NCBI RefSeq assembly: GCF_030272615.1
Contig: NC_081414.1
Coordinates: 523,882,137 to 523,946,136 of the forward strand
Length of the DNA stretch: 64,000 bases
Direction of reading: 5' to 3'
Source: Cryptomeria japonica
Lineage: Eukaryota > Streptophyta > Pinopsida > Cupressales > Cupressaceae
In this document: positions 47,934-59,713 of the stretch, one piece after another
How the letters are laid out: the number at the start of each line of letters is the position of its first letter
Numbering within the stretch: the first letter of the stretch is position 1
Program-made: the position numbers and the translations under genes
The notes under the pieces: generated by a model
Told to the model about the DNA's origin: nothing
The model's input: only the letters and a program-made list of their open reading frames with translations
The model's database searches: none

Positions 47934-50582
47934 TGTTGGTTCCCAAAATGGACGATGGGTTTACACTGCTTATAGGGTAGAGACCAGGCTAATTTCCTCC
48001 AAATATCTATGGAGAGCCACCTCCAACTATCAATATCTATTAGGCTTGGACCAACAATAACAAGGACGGAAGGTCCTCCTACACTTTACACACTACAAAA
48101 CTAGGGAGGGTGATCCCTTCAGTAAGAAATTCCTTCTCTCTACAAGGATACTTAGGAAATTACTAAAAACAAAGCAGATTATCTCATAATAAAACTCAAT
48201 AGAAAGGGAGAATGCTCAAGGATGGCAAATCCTTTAGTGATCCTTAACCTTAAACTAGAGTATGAGAGATGGTGAGACTATTTTTTAGAAAATACATAAA
48301 TCTTAGCAAATGATTGTTCTGATTGTTTATAAGATTCACTCTGAGAGATCATAAAGAAGATAAAACTAGAAACTAATAACCTAATGATATTTTCTAGTGA
48401 ATACCAGTGCCTTATTCATTTGGGGTACAGAGTCTATGAAAAGTGTTACTGAAAATCTGATAAAACTTCATCTAATAGCTGGTCTTGCCTGAAACAATAC
48501 CGCCTTAAAGTATTACTTTTCTTATAATCCTTCATCTGAATTACTTATCGAATCCTATGGCGAGCCTTATTTCCTTTGTAATCTTATTCAAGCATTTTAA
48601 TGAACCCCTTGGACTAAAGCATTGGATAGAAGAATACATACATCATAACAATGCAATAAACAAACAAAACCCTTGATCCCATTTGCTTAAAAGAAGATAA
48701 AATCGCACACATGAGAGTAAAGATTAAGAAAATATATTTGCATTAATATCATAAGCTATCTTTTATCAAATGATAGCCAACAAATTCAAATACAAAATGA
48801 CCCATTTGAAAAAGGGAACCTGTAACTATTCTATTACAATCTTGCTCTGCAAAATAGCATTACAACCCCTGCTATTTCCCATGACTCTCAAGAACTATTT
48901 TGGACTTGACCCTACAGAAAAGATCTATTTTACAGAGATATTTCTCAAAAAATTTGGACCCTAACAATTGGCCTTGAATTCCCTTTTATAGAAACAAGGG
49001 AGCGACAAGCTTCAGGCCATAAGACACTTAATAATAAAACTGAGCCTTAAAGGCAGTACATAATTCTTGTTACAAATCACTCCTTATCCACATGTCGGTG
49101 CCCGTGATGAGGTGGAACCAAAATTTCCAACTGACTATTGGTAGAAACAAAAATACTTGACTCATGTCAATATCACCCAGACACTCCTAGATGGACCCTA
49201 AGATACTCAGTCTATTACATAGCATTTCTCTTCCTGAAAAGGAAAACAAATCCCAACATGAAACAAGACTTTCCCTCCAAATTAAAGGAAAATCTCTATC
49301 CTTTATGCCTATAACTCAAGTCAGCACCATTTCCTAGGCCATCACTCCATTGCTACTAGCATGCATTCACCTTATGTGAATGATTTTATTCTAATCTTAT
49401 TCCTCTTTTCACTGTATAGTCTCTTGCTTCAGGATTTCTATCAAGTAAATCTCTGAATTCATCACAGAACTTGTGATTCATCACACCTAAATTGGAAGCT
49501 TATCCAAATCCTTTCACATCTTTGAGCTATCATCTTTGACTGTCAAATCAATCCTAAATCGACAAGTCTGAATCCCATTCGTTTTTCCCTTCCCCGCGAG
49601 CTACAAACGGTGCCTCCAAAATCCCTCCAAACTTCTCATTTGAAACTTAGTCGTAGATCTCATCTAACATGGCAAATCTAACAGTCATTTCCTGCCAAAT
49701 TTGCAGTTTGACTTTCCAACTGTGTCTATGGACCCACAAAATCCTGACTGGATAGTGCCATATCATTCTTTGACCAAGATCCGTCAACAACCTCCCTGCA
49801 AGCCTTCCTAATTAGCCAGGGACACGTGGCATCATCCCATGATGTCATGGTCCATAACCACCTCACAACTTCCATTGCGAGAATATGAGGGCAAGTCGAT
49901 CTGTTTGATCTTTAACACTTTGCATACTGCCCATCAACTCCTACATGACCTAAAAGTCGAGCACCTTTTACCTCAGGATAAAACATCCTCGTTGATTCTG
50001 AGCACGTGCAAATTGATGGGACTGTTAGTAGACCGACCTTTACCGCCTGCGAACCAGTATTATAAAGCTTTCGACTTGTTATGCTGCTAACCCTGCCGGT
50101 TTGTGATGATAACATGCAACACAATCTCACGATGCCACGGATATTAAAATTCTCGCATCTTTGATCGTAGGGAAACGCTAGCCATTGGATCTATCCTTTC
50201 TTTAATAGATAGTCACAGTATTTAGTACTTTCCAACTTAGGAAAATATAAGCATGGGCATAAATATTTAGAAAGGGACTGGTAACAGGGAAGTTATGCAC
50301 TTGACTTAGGAAATTTCATTTCATGAACTGGTCGATCAATATTTTTCTTAGGGAATAAAAATGGCCATGCTCATGGAAAGGGTACCCTCAGTTTTAAGTG
50401 GGAAAAAGTAACAACAAAATATATTACTTCTAGGGTTTTCTTCACAATAATGTAAGAAGTTTTTATAAATCCTAAACCCTAGACCTTGAATCATTCTCAA
50501 AGGATACAAGTAAAAACCTACAAAATCAATGTTTTGGGCTTAAATTTGAAAATTTTATGCAATCAATTTTTCAGGGCTATCA
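47934..50582 (-). repeat. Element C right LTR (5' LTR in element orientation)
   Basis: 2649 bp, uninterrupted counterpart of the left LTR. Plus-strand ends are TGTTGGTTCCC and GGGCTATCA. The diverged TSD CTGGG follows at 50583-50587. Confidence 0.92.
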
Positions 50583-50587
50583 CTGGG

Positions 50588-51290
50588 CAAAAGGATTTGT
50601 TGCATGATACCCTGTCTAGCCTTACCTTGTTTGCTCAGTCACCTAACCAACAAGCTTCTAATGTTGTACTCACTAATGATCCTCAATAGAAGAGTGAATA
50701 GCAGTCACAACAGTCTAAGGTAATCAAGGCACCCCCTTCTATGTTACTTTGATCATTGGCAAACACCTAGTACACAACTGCATGATAGGTTCAGGTGCAA
50801 GTAGCTCAATCATGCCAAAGCAGCTAGTAGATATATTAGGACTGACTTATGAGCCATTGAATAAGGGAGTAGTTTAATTAGATGGGACTACTATAAATAC
50901 TCTTGGAGTTATCAAAATTTTGAGCCTTACCCTTCATGCTTGTCCCAATTTTTCAATCCCATGGGACGTATTTGTCATAGATTTACCACCTAAATTTGCT
51001 ACCTACCTTTCAAGAGACTTTACAACCAAGTTGTGGGGTTATTTTTCATCTGATTGGTCACACTTTTTTTTTAGGACAAGGTATGGGACTAAGGTCACCA
51101 TTAAATCAGAAGCCTTGGCTAATGATCACATAGAGACATATGTTCCTAGTGTTGTAAATGCCAATTTAGCGATACATGAGCAAGAAGACCAACCTATTCT
51201 GAGAGATCCAGACACCCCTATTAATGATATCCTTGATATAATTTTGGATGAATAGGCATCTAAAAATCTTGATGAATCCTTTCAAGCACA
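50588..51290 (+). pseudogene. Element A protease region
   Basis: After element C the A polyprotein resumes. CMIGSGASSSIMPKQLVD at about 50780-50830 matches the retropepsin active site, but the catalytic Asp is Gly (GGT, 50788-50790). LGLTYEPLNKG and a hydrophobic CPNFSIPWDVFVIDLP segment follow, as in plant gypsy proteases. A clean frame runs 50920-51252 and stops at TAG 51253-51255; a frameshift near 51290 leads into the next domain. Confidence 0.8.
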
Positions 51291-51823
51291 TGGATGAGGT
51301 AAATCTTGGAGTATATATGTTTCATGAGCAAGGTCTTCCTATCCCAAACTTGGTTAAAGATGAAGGACAACAAGATAATCAACACTCTAATGAGCTTTGG
51401 AAGCTCTATTTTGATGGTTCAAGGAGTAAAAATGGTATTGGTGGTGGTTGTATATTGATTTCACCTAATAATGACAAGTATTATGCAGCTTTCAGGTTTT
51501 CTTTTAGCTATACAAACAACACAACTGAGTATGAGGCCTTAGTTCATGGCCTACAATGTGAAAAGAATAGAGGAATCAGTTGTTTACAGGTACATGGTGA
51601 TAGTGAATTGATTGTCAACCAGGTAATAGGTCTCCATACCATTAAGAATGAACTTTTGAAGTCTTATAAGCAAAGGGTATGGGATACCATTGAGGATTTT
51701 CAGGATTTTAATATGTTGTATATTCCTAGGAACCTTAATAAGCATGATGATAGACTAGGTGTAGTAGGATCTCAGTATGATATTCCTAGTGATATTGTTT
51801 TTGATGCTAAAAATGTGGTTCAA
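51291..51823 (+). pseudogene. Element A extra RNase H upstream of RT
   Basis: LWKLYFDGSRSKNGIGGG (Asp codon 51413-51415), NNTTEYEALVHGL (Glu codon 51527-51529), VHGDSELIVNQV (Asp codon 51599-51601) and IPRNLNKHDDRL form the ordered DEDD pattern of a type I RNase H. Its FDGS...G.G start and TEYEAL motif resemble the second, archaeal-type RNase H known in the Tat lineage. It is clean over about 175 codons. It precedes RT here, whereas the RT-linked RNase H lies separately at 54070-54620. The frame is cut at 51823 by solo LTR G. Confidence 0.8.
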
Positions 51824-52820
51824 TGAAAGAAAGCATACACATAGATAAGACAATATAATCAAATTATGAAGCAAAATGGAAACTAAACAAAAGCAAACCA
51901 TAAGCTCCTTTGAGATGTCCCATCTTCCTCTATTCTTGAGGACCTTGAAGGTGTTGGATTGTGGCTCTTAGTGGAGCAATGACCTCCAAAGTGGCCACTC
52001 AAGAGTTGAGTATCTACTTCATGATTATGTAAAAGATATGAAATGCATGATTGTATGCATGATTAATCCAAAATGCTAATTATACTAGATGGTTGAAATA
52101 CAAGTGCCTATATTAATGATGCTAAAATCTAGGATGCAAGGGATTTTTTTCTCCAAAATGGGGTATTTATAGGAATCCCAAGGCCAAAGTTGAGGTGGCA
52201 GGAATCGATGATCCAGATTCGATCTAAAGATATCAAGGGCTAAGATTGAGGAAATTGGAGAAGAGGCTGGAGGAAGGGACACTTGTCATCTATGTGGTGA
52301 CAAGTGTCAAGGAACCTATCTCATGAGAGGGAATTATCCAAGGGAGGAGACATGCAAAAAAAGTTCCATGTGTCTCAAGGGGATAATATCCAATGCATAA
52401 TAGGTTAGGATAAAAGAGGTTAGGATGTGCAAGATAGGATAGGGTTAGTTAAACCCAAGATTAGATAGAATGGGTTAGGTTAGGGGGTGGTTACAAGTTA
52501 GGAGCCATGTGCTCATATTTGACTTTAGAAATTTAAATATTAGGAAAATGGTAATTAATCTCAATAAATTTTAGGTTGTTAATCTTAATTAGGAATTAGA
52601 AGAATTGATTAAAATGAGGGGAATTAATTAATTTTGGAATTCATTAATCAAAGGGGGATTGTTCAATAAACTATATAAATAAATCAATTAGACTTATTTA
52701 CTAGTAGACAAATAGGGAAATTAATCAAATTTCTTGTGAGTTCAATTTATTGGGAAGGGGGATTAATTAAATAACTATGTATTGAATTAATTATTTTAAG
52801 ACCATTTTTAGGTGCATACA
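51824..52820 (-). mobile_element. Solo LTR G (F-related family)
   Basis: Its reverse complement starts TGTATGCACCTAAAAATGG and aligns for most of its length with the F LTR at 61693-62709, including the AACCCATTCTATCTAATC-type block; the last 200 bases differ. 997 bp, with no interior sequence, so it is a solo LTR left by recombination. Flanks TTCAA and TCAGA are a possible, strongly diverged target duplication. Removing five bases keeps the element A frame (codon 51821-51823 continues at 52826). Confidence 0.85.
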
Positions 52821-54069
52821 TCAGAAATGTTAGAGAACAACAATATGTAAAAGTGATTGTCAGGTCTTCTATTCCTAACAATGCTAATCATTGGCAAGTT
52901 TTTGATAGTGATCAGCGGATTATTATTTTTTTAAGGGAAGAGGCAGAGTTCTCCAATGACAACCAAGAGAAGCTTAAACAATAGTATGATGATCAGATCA
53001 TACAACTGAAATCAAACAAGCTACCTAAATGTTTGGTTACATCGGAGTCAATCTTCAATGAGGATGACCAATTGAGAAGAGAAAAATATAGCTTGCAAAT
53101 CAAGGAAAAAAATTATGAAAATGTTGATATTTTCAAGGACAAGCTGTTAAAGTTTGGCAAGGTATACACTTTAGAAGAAACATATTCTTTTATACTACTT
53201 TGTCAAGAGTTTAGTGAAATTTTTGCTTGGCAATATTCTGATTTAAAAGGCTTTGATCCTAGCATTGCCTAGCAAACCATAGAGCTTGAGCCAATGCCAA
53301 ACCTGTGAGGCAAAAATAGAGGCCTCTTATCCTCAAGCTTGAGCCCCTCATGGTTAAAGAACTTAATAAATTGATTGAGAGCAGTATATTTTTTCCTATT
53401 AAACACACTTCTTCTGTGTCAAACCTTGTCCTAGTCTAAAAAAACAATGGTGAAATCAGGCTTTGTGTTGATTTTAGAGACCTTAATAAGGCCTCCCTTA
53501 AGAATAGATACCTGCTACCTTGCATGGAAGAGATCCTTCAAGTTGTTTCAAGTTCTGAGACGTTTTCTCTATTAATTGGCTTCTCAGGTTATAACCAGGT
53601 CTTAGTGAAGGAGTAGGATTGGTATAAGACAACATTCACAACCAAATGGGGAACCATGGCCTATAAGAAAATTTCATTTGGTTTTTCAAATACTGGCGTG
53701 CCATGGACATGACATTTCAAGGTTTAATGTACAAATTTGTGCTTGTTTACTTGGATGATATAACTATTTATTCTAGAAATCCAAATGAACACTTGGCTCA
53801 TCTAAGGAAGATCTTTGAGACATGTAGGGAGTTTGGTATATCCCTCAATCCAAATAAATGTGTATTTATTGTCCATGAGGGTAAGTTATTGGGTTATATA
53901 GTTTCAACAGAAGGGATAACAATTGATTAGGAGAGGGTAAGTGCCATTTTATCTCTTCCCCTACTAGCACCCAAGAAAGGCTTGCAAAGCTTCTTGGGTA
54001 GGATAATTTTTTGAGAAGGTTCATTCCAGCTATAGCAAAATTGTTGAAGCCTCTAACCTCTATGCTAAA
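52821..54069 (+). pseudogene. Element A reverse transcriptase with upstream linker
   Basis: A linker with QEFSEIFAWQYSDLKGFDP (about 53206-53262), the FAWSYEDL-like motif that precedes RT in plant non-chromovirus gypsy elements, then VDFRDLNKAS (about 53470-53500). In motif A the first catalytic Asp is replaced (SLLIGFSGYNQ; Ile codon 53575-53577). YLDD is intact at 53748-53759, followed by NEHLAHLRKIFE, NPNKCVF and GKLLGYIVS. Stops and a frameshift after about 53690 break the gene. RT is inactive in this copy. Confidence 0.9.
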
Positions 54070-54625
54070 AAAGAATGTTCCTTTCAGCTGGTCAAGGGAT
54101 GGAAAAAGGAGTACTTGCAACTGCTCCTACTTTGTTGAACCCAGATTTCTCAAAAGACTTCATTTTGTATGTTTTTGGTAGCATTGAAATCATTTCAGCT
54201 ATGCTGGTTCAGGAAAATGAACATGTTTTAGAGAAGCCCTTAGCCTTTTTCAACCAAGGCTTCAAGGATTATGAATTCAAGTGCTCATTTGTTGAGAAAC
54301 ATGTACTTGTTGTTGTTAGGAGTTAAAAAAAGTTTATGTATATGCTTTCTAACAAAAGGATTAAGTTTATGGTTGCTCACTCATCAGTCAAAGAATTCTA
54401 GCTGAGTAAAGATTTGAATGATAAAAGGGTTGGCTGGGTGAGTAAGGTGATGGAGTTTGATGTGGATATCAAAGTCACCAAGCTGGTAAGAGGTAAATGA
54501 CTATGTGAGAAGCTTGTTGATCACACAAACATTAGTGAAGAAAGTGAAGAAAAGGTTGTCTTAGCTCTCCAAGATCAAGATCTAGCATCTGTTCATGTTC
54601 CTCTTGTCAGCTAGGTACAATAAAT
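54070..54625 (+). pseudogene. Element A RT-linked RNase H
   Basis: PTLLNPDFSKDFILYVFGS, AMLVQENEHVLEKPLAFFNQ, and KDYEFKCSFVEKHVLVVV at 54120-54320 are the RNase H-like domain that normally follows gypsy RT. After a stop at 54324 the frame continues with KFMYMLSNKRIKFMV, KDLNDKRVGWVSKVMEFDV and KVTKLVRGK. The expected first Asp (Y.DAS type) is not recognisable (VFGS), as is usual for this degenerate RNase H in elements that carry a second RNase H. Confidence 0.82.
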
Positions 54626-54729
54626 GCCTCACTTTTTTCTCACTAGTGAGTGTTCTCATGGGCTAAGGAAGTCAAAGAGAAGGTACTACAGACTTCAGTC
54701 TATTCCCTATGTGCTTCTAAATGGTTTTC

Positions 54730-55867
54730 TATTTAGAAAATATTTCCATGGTGTTCTTTTGAGGTGCATATAAGTTGATCAAGTAGGTAAGGTATTACAT
54801 GAATTTCACGAGGGATCAGTAAGAGGACATTTTGCAGCAAGAGCTATAGCTCTAAAAGTTATGAAAGGATGATATTACTGACCTAATTTATTCAAAGATG
54901 CACATTCTTGGGTTAGAAGATGTAAAGAATGTGTTATGTTTGCAAGCAAAGAAAAGCTAGCAGCATTGCCATTGCAACCTATTCAAGTAGAACAACCCTT
55001 CATGAACGGCCTTTGAGTGCTAGCCACAAGTGGGTGCTCACAGCCACTGATTATTTTACCAAGTGGATTGAGGTTGTGGAACTCAAAGAAGCAAATGAGA
55101 CAATTGTACTTAACTTTAATGAAGAGCTGATAACTTGGTTTGGTGTTCTTGAGTCTATAGTTTCAGATAATGCTCTTTCTTTTGTAGAAAGAAAAATATC
55201 TAATTAGGCTATAAAAAATGGTGTCTATCTCAAGACATCATATAACTATTACCATTAGGGTAATAGACAAGTCAAGTCCACAAATAAGAACCTACTCAGA
55301 ATCATTAAGAAGACCATGGAAGGAAATCAGAGAGCTTGGCATACCAAGCTGAAATCAGCCTTATGGGGTGATAGAATCACACCGAAGAGATCTACTAGAA
55401 TGTCACCATACATGCTTGTGTATGGGAAAGAAGCAAGGTTACCAATTTCACCTAAGCTTCCAACACTTGATCTAGCTAACCAGATGGATATGATTGAAGA
55501 AGAGCCCATGACAACAAGATTGACTTAGCTGGTTGAGTTAGAGGAAGTTAGAAATGAGGCAATGAGAAAGATTGAGCATCACCAAGCTCAAATTAAAAGA
55601 TAATTTTACAAGAGAGTAGAACCTGAAGTATTAAAAGAAGGTGACACTATCCTGAAATGGGATGAGTTCAAGAGAAGGCCAGACAAGCATATGAAGTTTG
55701 ATGCTTTTTCGAGTGGGCCTTACATGATTTTTGAGTGCAAGCAACACAATGCCTTCCAACTATCCAAGTTCGATGGTGGAGTTGAACCAATCCTAGTCAA
55801 TGGGATTCAGCTCAAGCATTTTTTTTGTGGTATGCCTTCAATTTGTACATATTTCAGCAATTTCTAG
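54730..55867 (+). pseudogene. Element A integrase
   Basis: HHCC domain: HEFHEGSVRGHF near 54797 and CKECVMFASKEKL near 54924. Core: TDYFTKW with the first Asp at 55049-55051; SDNALSF with the second at 55166-55168; at the Glu position, 36 codons on (D-35-E spacing), Lys is found (55274-55276). GNRQVKSTNKNLL and the YGKEARLP segment follow, then a C-terminal region with VLKEGDTILKW and FDAFSSGPYMI. Stops and frameshifts at about 55010 and 55205-55260. The pol frame ends at TAG 55865-55867. Confidence 0.9.
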
Positions 55868-58800
55868 TTGTTAATAAGTGCTTTTGCATAGTAGGTCAGT
55901 CATAGTTTTTTTTTCCCTAAGTGCCTTGTGCAAAGTTTTGAAAGAGTTTCAAGGATGTTTCTACATGAAGAGGTTTTCTTTTGTTATGAATTATAATTAT
56001 AGTAGAAAATTTCTTATTATATGACACAAATATGTGTTTATCCCCTGTCACACACAAGAAGCATGTCTCTCATATAGCTATAATAAATAGCAAATGTGTT
56101 TTAAAAGGTTTTGGTGTTTCCTACCCTAATTTGTCAACTACACATGCATGATACATGACAACAAATTGTTTGAGCTCACTGTCATAAACCACACACCTAT
56201 AATCAATAGGTTTCAATGACTATGTGCCCAATGGAAAGCATAAGGTAGTTGGTCAAGATGTGTAGTAGGAAAACATACACCAAATGTTGCCAAAAATGTT
56301 ACCTATTTTCGCTAGCAAGCTCAATCAGGTAGAACTTTAGTATTTTCAACATACAAAAAGGTACATATTTGTTCTACTATTATTACATTCACTTGCATGA
56401 AAAGAGAAAAGAAAATTACATCTTCATGATGCAAATTCATAATAGTATGAGAGTACACATTTTTCTAAAAAATAGTAATCTTTTAAAAAAAATGAATCTA
56501 CAATGTCTCACACAAGCCGTGAGACTAACTGGTGGTGCAAATGTGTAATAAACTATATATTTACAAGTACAAAACATAAAAAGTAAATACAGATAAGGAA
56601 AGGTGACTCGTCATTGCCTGAATGATGAGTCCTCTCTATGATATGTTATGTCATTTTTAGTCTTTCACCCATTCTACATTGAGTTGTCTTCTTTACTTCC
56701 CCTGAGTGCCTGCAATTCAGTAAAATAGTCTGTCAAAGCAATGAAGGGTCATCATTCCATATGTGCAAATGCATCTGAAAACATATAATCCATCCCTCAT
56801 TTTACATCATAGCAGCTAGCTCAAGATCAGGAGACAAATATCAGATCAAACCATCAACCAGAAATCAGATATGCAATATTTTGCTTCATGTGCAGATATA
56901 GGAAAAGTAATGTTTTGATTTATCAAATTGAGCATGTGGGGTAAAATGTGGCTCCCATAAGGGTTGAGCCTAGCATGCTGGTGTATGAAAATCCAAACAG
57001 TGCAATGACAAATTCTCGAATATAGCATCTTAAAAGTCACAGTGAGAGCATAAAGAGTTGACTACTCTAATGCAAAAGACAAAAAAATAACATTATCTTG
57101 CATTTCAATGCTTTGTATCGGTAAAAATAAAGTTTAGAAAAAGGCATGTTGTGAAGGCTAGTCACAGAGCTGCTTGATACACACAACCATTAAAATAGTG
57201 ACATAAAAGTTACCATCTGATCCATCTTAATGATCAGACCTATAGTGGTCTTGAAGACAACGCTTAAGATGGTCAATGGCACAAAATGAAATAATCTTGT
57301 TCACTATCAATAAAAAGAAAGTGCAACAAAGCCAAGGTTATAGAAATGACAAAATACTTTCCTACAGAGAAAAGTACTATCATCTTTGAAAGATTGAAAA
57401 GAAGCCATGAGAAATTAATCCCAAGAGCATATCACAATAAAGTGTAAGTAGGAGAAATATCTTTTCATTAGCGAAGGAATTGTTACAATAAAAAAAGGTT
57501 TGATGCCAGTGGATAATCCTGCAATGACAATGATCTTATTAGAGAAATAGAGAAACAACCATTATCCAGATCAAGGAATCTTTGCAAATCATCATCAAAG
57601 AGTGAGAAAATCATTGTTTTGTTGCAACATTCATCATGAAGAGAGTGCAACCATCATATCTTGACAAACACAATAAGGTGACTACAAGAGATACCAATCA
57701 CAACCACAATGAACATAGACAGTAATCATAAAGAGATAAACCATGGTAAATGAAGAGCAGTTGTAACAAATATGAATGTTATCATGCTCAAAACATCAAC
57801 TTGAGGGTTGGATTGTTGCATGACAGAGGTAGCAATAAGGTCATGGTAAAGCTTGTGTAGAGGAGAGTATTTTTGATAGCCTAGTGGTATCTAGAACATC
57901 ATGAATGAAACCATTACAAGATCAAGAACCTCACCCAAAGAATGCATCAAAGCATCATGATACAGTGAGCAGCCATATCAATCATAAGAGTAAAATTTTC
58001 TCAATCAGGGAAAAAGCATAAAGAATGTGTTTTAGACCTCCAAGCATGATAGAGTAAAGATCTTAATCAATGGTTATAACCATTCTCATAACATGTTGAG
58101 AATAACCCTCTTACAACAGCTATCATAAATGAAAATTCATAGACCTTTCAAAAGAGGAAAGATTACGGTATGGTTACAACAATACAATGAAAGAACAATG
58201 ATCTTAATGTAGCTATAGGATTCTGAGAACTCAAGTCATGGATGTGTAAAGGAGACTGGAATGAAATAGTGATAGTAACAATGACACATATAAATGCCAA
58301 CAACTACAATTCAAGGAGAATCTCATTGATAAGACAATGCATTATAGTTCATCTAACCCAAAATGGTGCATACAATAATGAATAAGATTGCATCAAAACT
58401 AGAATAAGTGATCATGTGTTCCAAACTGTAGTTCAATACCTTTTAACAATACATATACTCAGAATCAAATAGAGTGTAATAAGGAAATCAAAGAAATTTT
58501 TGACAGAATCAGATGGAAAATGCAATCACAGTGCATGTAGTCAACCAACCATAGAGAGCAGTCATTATCACTCACAGACTAAGATACCTCATGAGGATTT
58601 AAACTCGGAGGTAAGGAAATCATAATGATGCACATACATTAGCAACTTTCGTGAAAGGGCCCATAAAAGATAATATGAGGTAATAAGGATATTTGAGACT
58701 ATTGTGTATTATGAGTACTATTGGAGCAATATTAAGAAGATCAAACCTTGAGATAGCAACCCTTTATGGATAATGCATGCCATAGAAAAGGTGTGTTGTT

Positions 58801-59713
58801 TGTATCAGTTGTGATAAAGAAAGAGTATTGTAATGAAAGTGTTTCTACTATTAGATCACTATAAGATAGACTTATGACTAAAGTACAAACCTGAGATCCT
58901 TCCAATAACATAGATAGTGAATAAGCCACCATGAAAGATCATAGAAGTAAGCCTACAGTGAATAGCTGATTTTGTAAAATTTGCAAATAGTATATCAGTC
59001 TAAAGCAACAATTACTCCAGTAAACATTTATGTCAGATACTATGAAATACAAAGTAGTCTTCAAAAGCTACAAGATGCATGGAAAATATGAAGACATAAA
59101 CATTGTGTGTGACTTGCTAGAAAAATCACTCACAAATAGTTGTGAATCTCATCCAAAAAGAAGAGTTCAGCTTAAAATAGTCTGGCTAGGAATTACAAGA
59201 TGGGAGATTGAGGTAGCTTTCAAACAAAAATAGGTACAAAGAGCTTGTCATTGAAACAACACCATTCATAGAGAGTAATAAACTTACCTCACATTCCCTG
59301 CAATAATTTCCTACAAATGGTCAAAAGTAACAATAGATGTATCCGTTTCAAACTTGAAACCCTAGCAGCACAATGACACCTACAAAAGCTCAAAAATGCA
59401 AATAAGAAAGAGAATGTATTTTCATCTTTTTGTTTTCTATTTTAGAGTTAAAACACTAAGGCATCTAATAGGTAAAAGGCTTTTTTTGCTCTTATTTTAA
59501 ATAAAAAATTATTTTCATCCTTAAACCATGGCCTTCCTTTTCTTTTTCTCATTCTTTCGAGTGTTTTTTAAGCACTCATATTAGAAATAGTCACTAGGTT
59601 TTTAGGGTCTTATAAAACTCATTTCTTTTGAATTAAAGCTTGTAAATATTTATTATAAACTGACAATTATAATTCACTTTAGATAGAAGATACTTTTGAA
59701 GTGAAAAGTTGAG
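55868..59713 (+). other. Element A long 3' non-coding region
   Basis: 3.8 kb between the integrase stop and the right LTR, homologous to 1-3935. AG-rich, no ORF longer than about 70 codons. Such long 3' regions occur in Tat- and Athila-type elements. If instead the LTR were 5 kb, it would start at TGTTAATAAG (55869), but no polypurine tract precedes that point. Confidence 0.6.
59039..59233 (+). pseudogene. Small conserved reading frame in A 3' region, copy 2
   Basis: Open frame of about 65 codons (MKYKVVFKSYKMHGKYEDIN), counterpart of 3261-3464 and free of the TAG found there (here TGG). Function unknown. Confidence 0.25.

Larger units (their letters stand above)
24731..50582 (-). mobile_element. 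Element C: gypsy-type element with gag only and a large opposite-strand ORF
   Basis: Direct repeats of about 2.6 kb (24731-25476 plus 36497-38371; 47934-50582) bound it. Minus orientation is favoured because a PBS-like sequence (TGGTGACTCTGTTGGGGA) lies on the minus strand next to the right LTR and a gag follows on that strand (47212 to 45845). No RT, integrase or protease is seen, so it is non-autonomous. The plus strand carries a decayed ORF of about 1,200 codons (41326-44924), tail to tail with gag. It was inserted into element A between gag and protease, and was itself hit by element D in one LTR. LTR divergence is about 8-10% by eye. Confidence 0.85.

Noticed and set aside
52085-52282. 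Short minus-strand frame in the 51.8-52.8 kb insert as a gene
   Set aside because: The whole insert is an LTR by comparison with 61693-62709.
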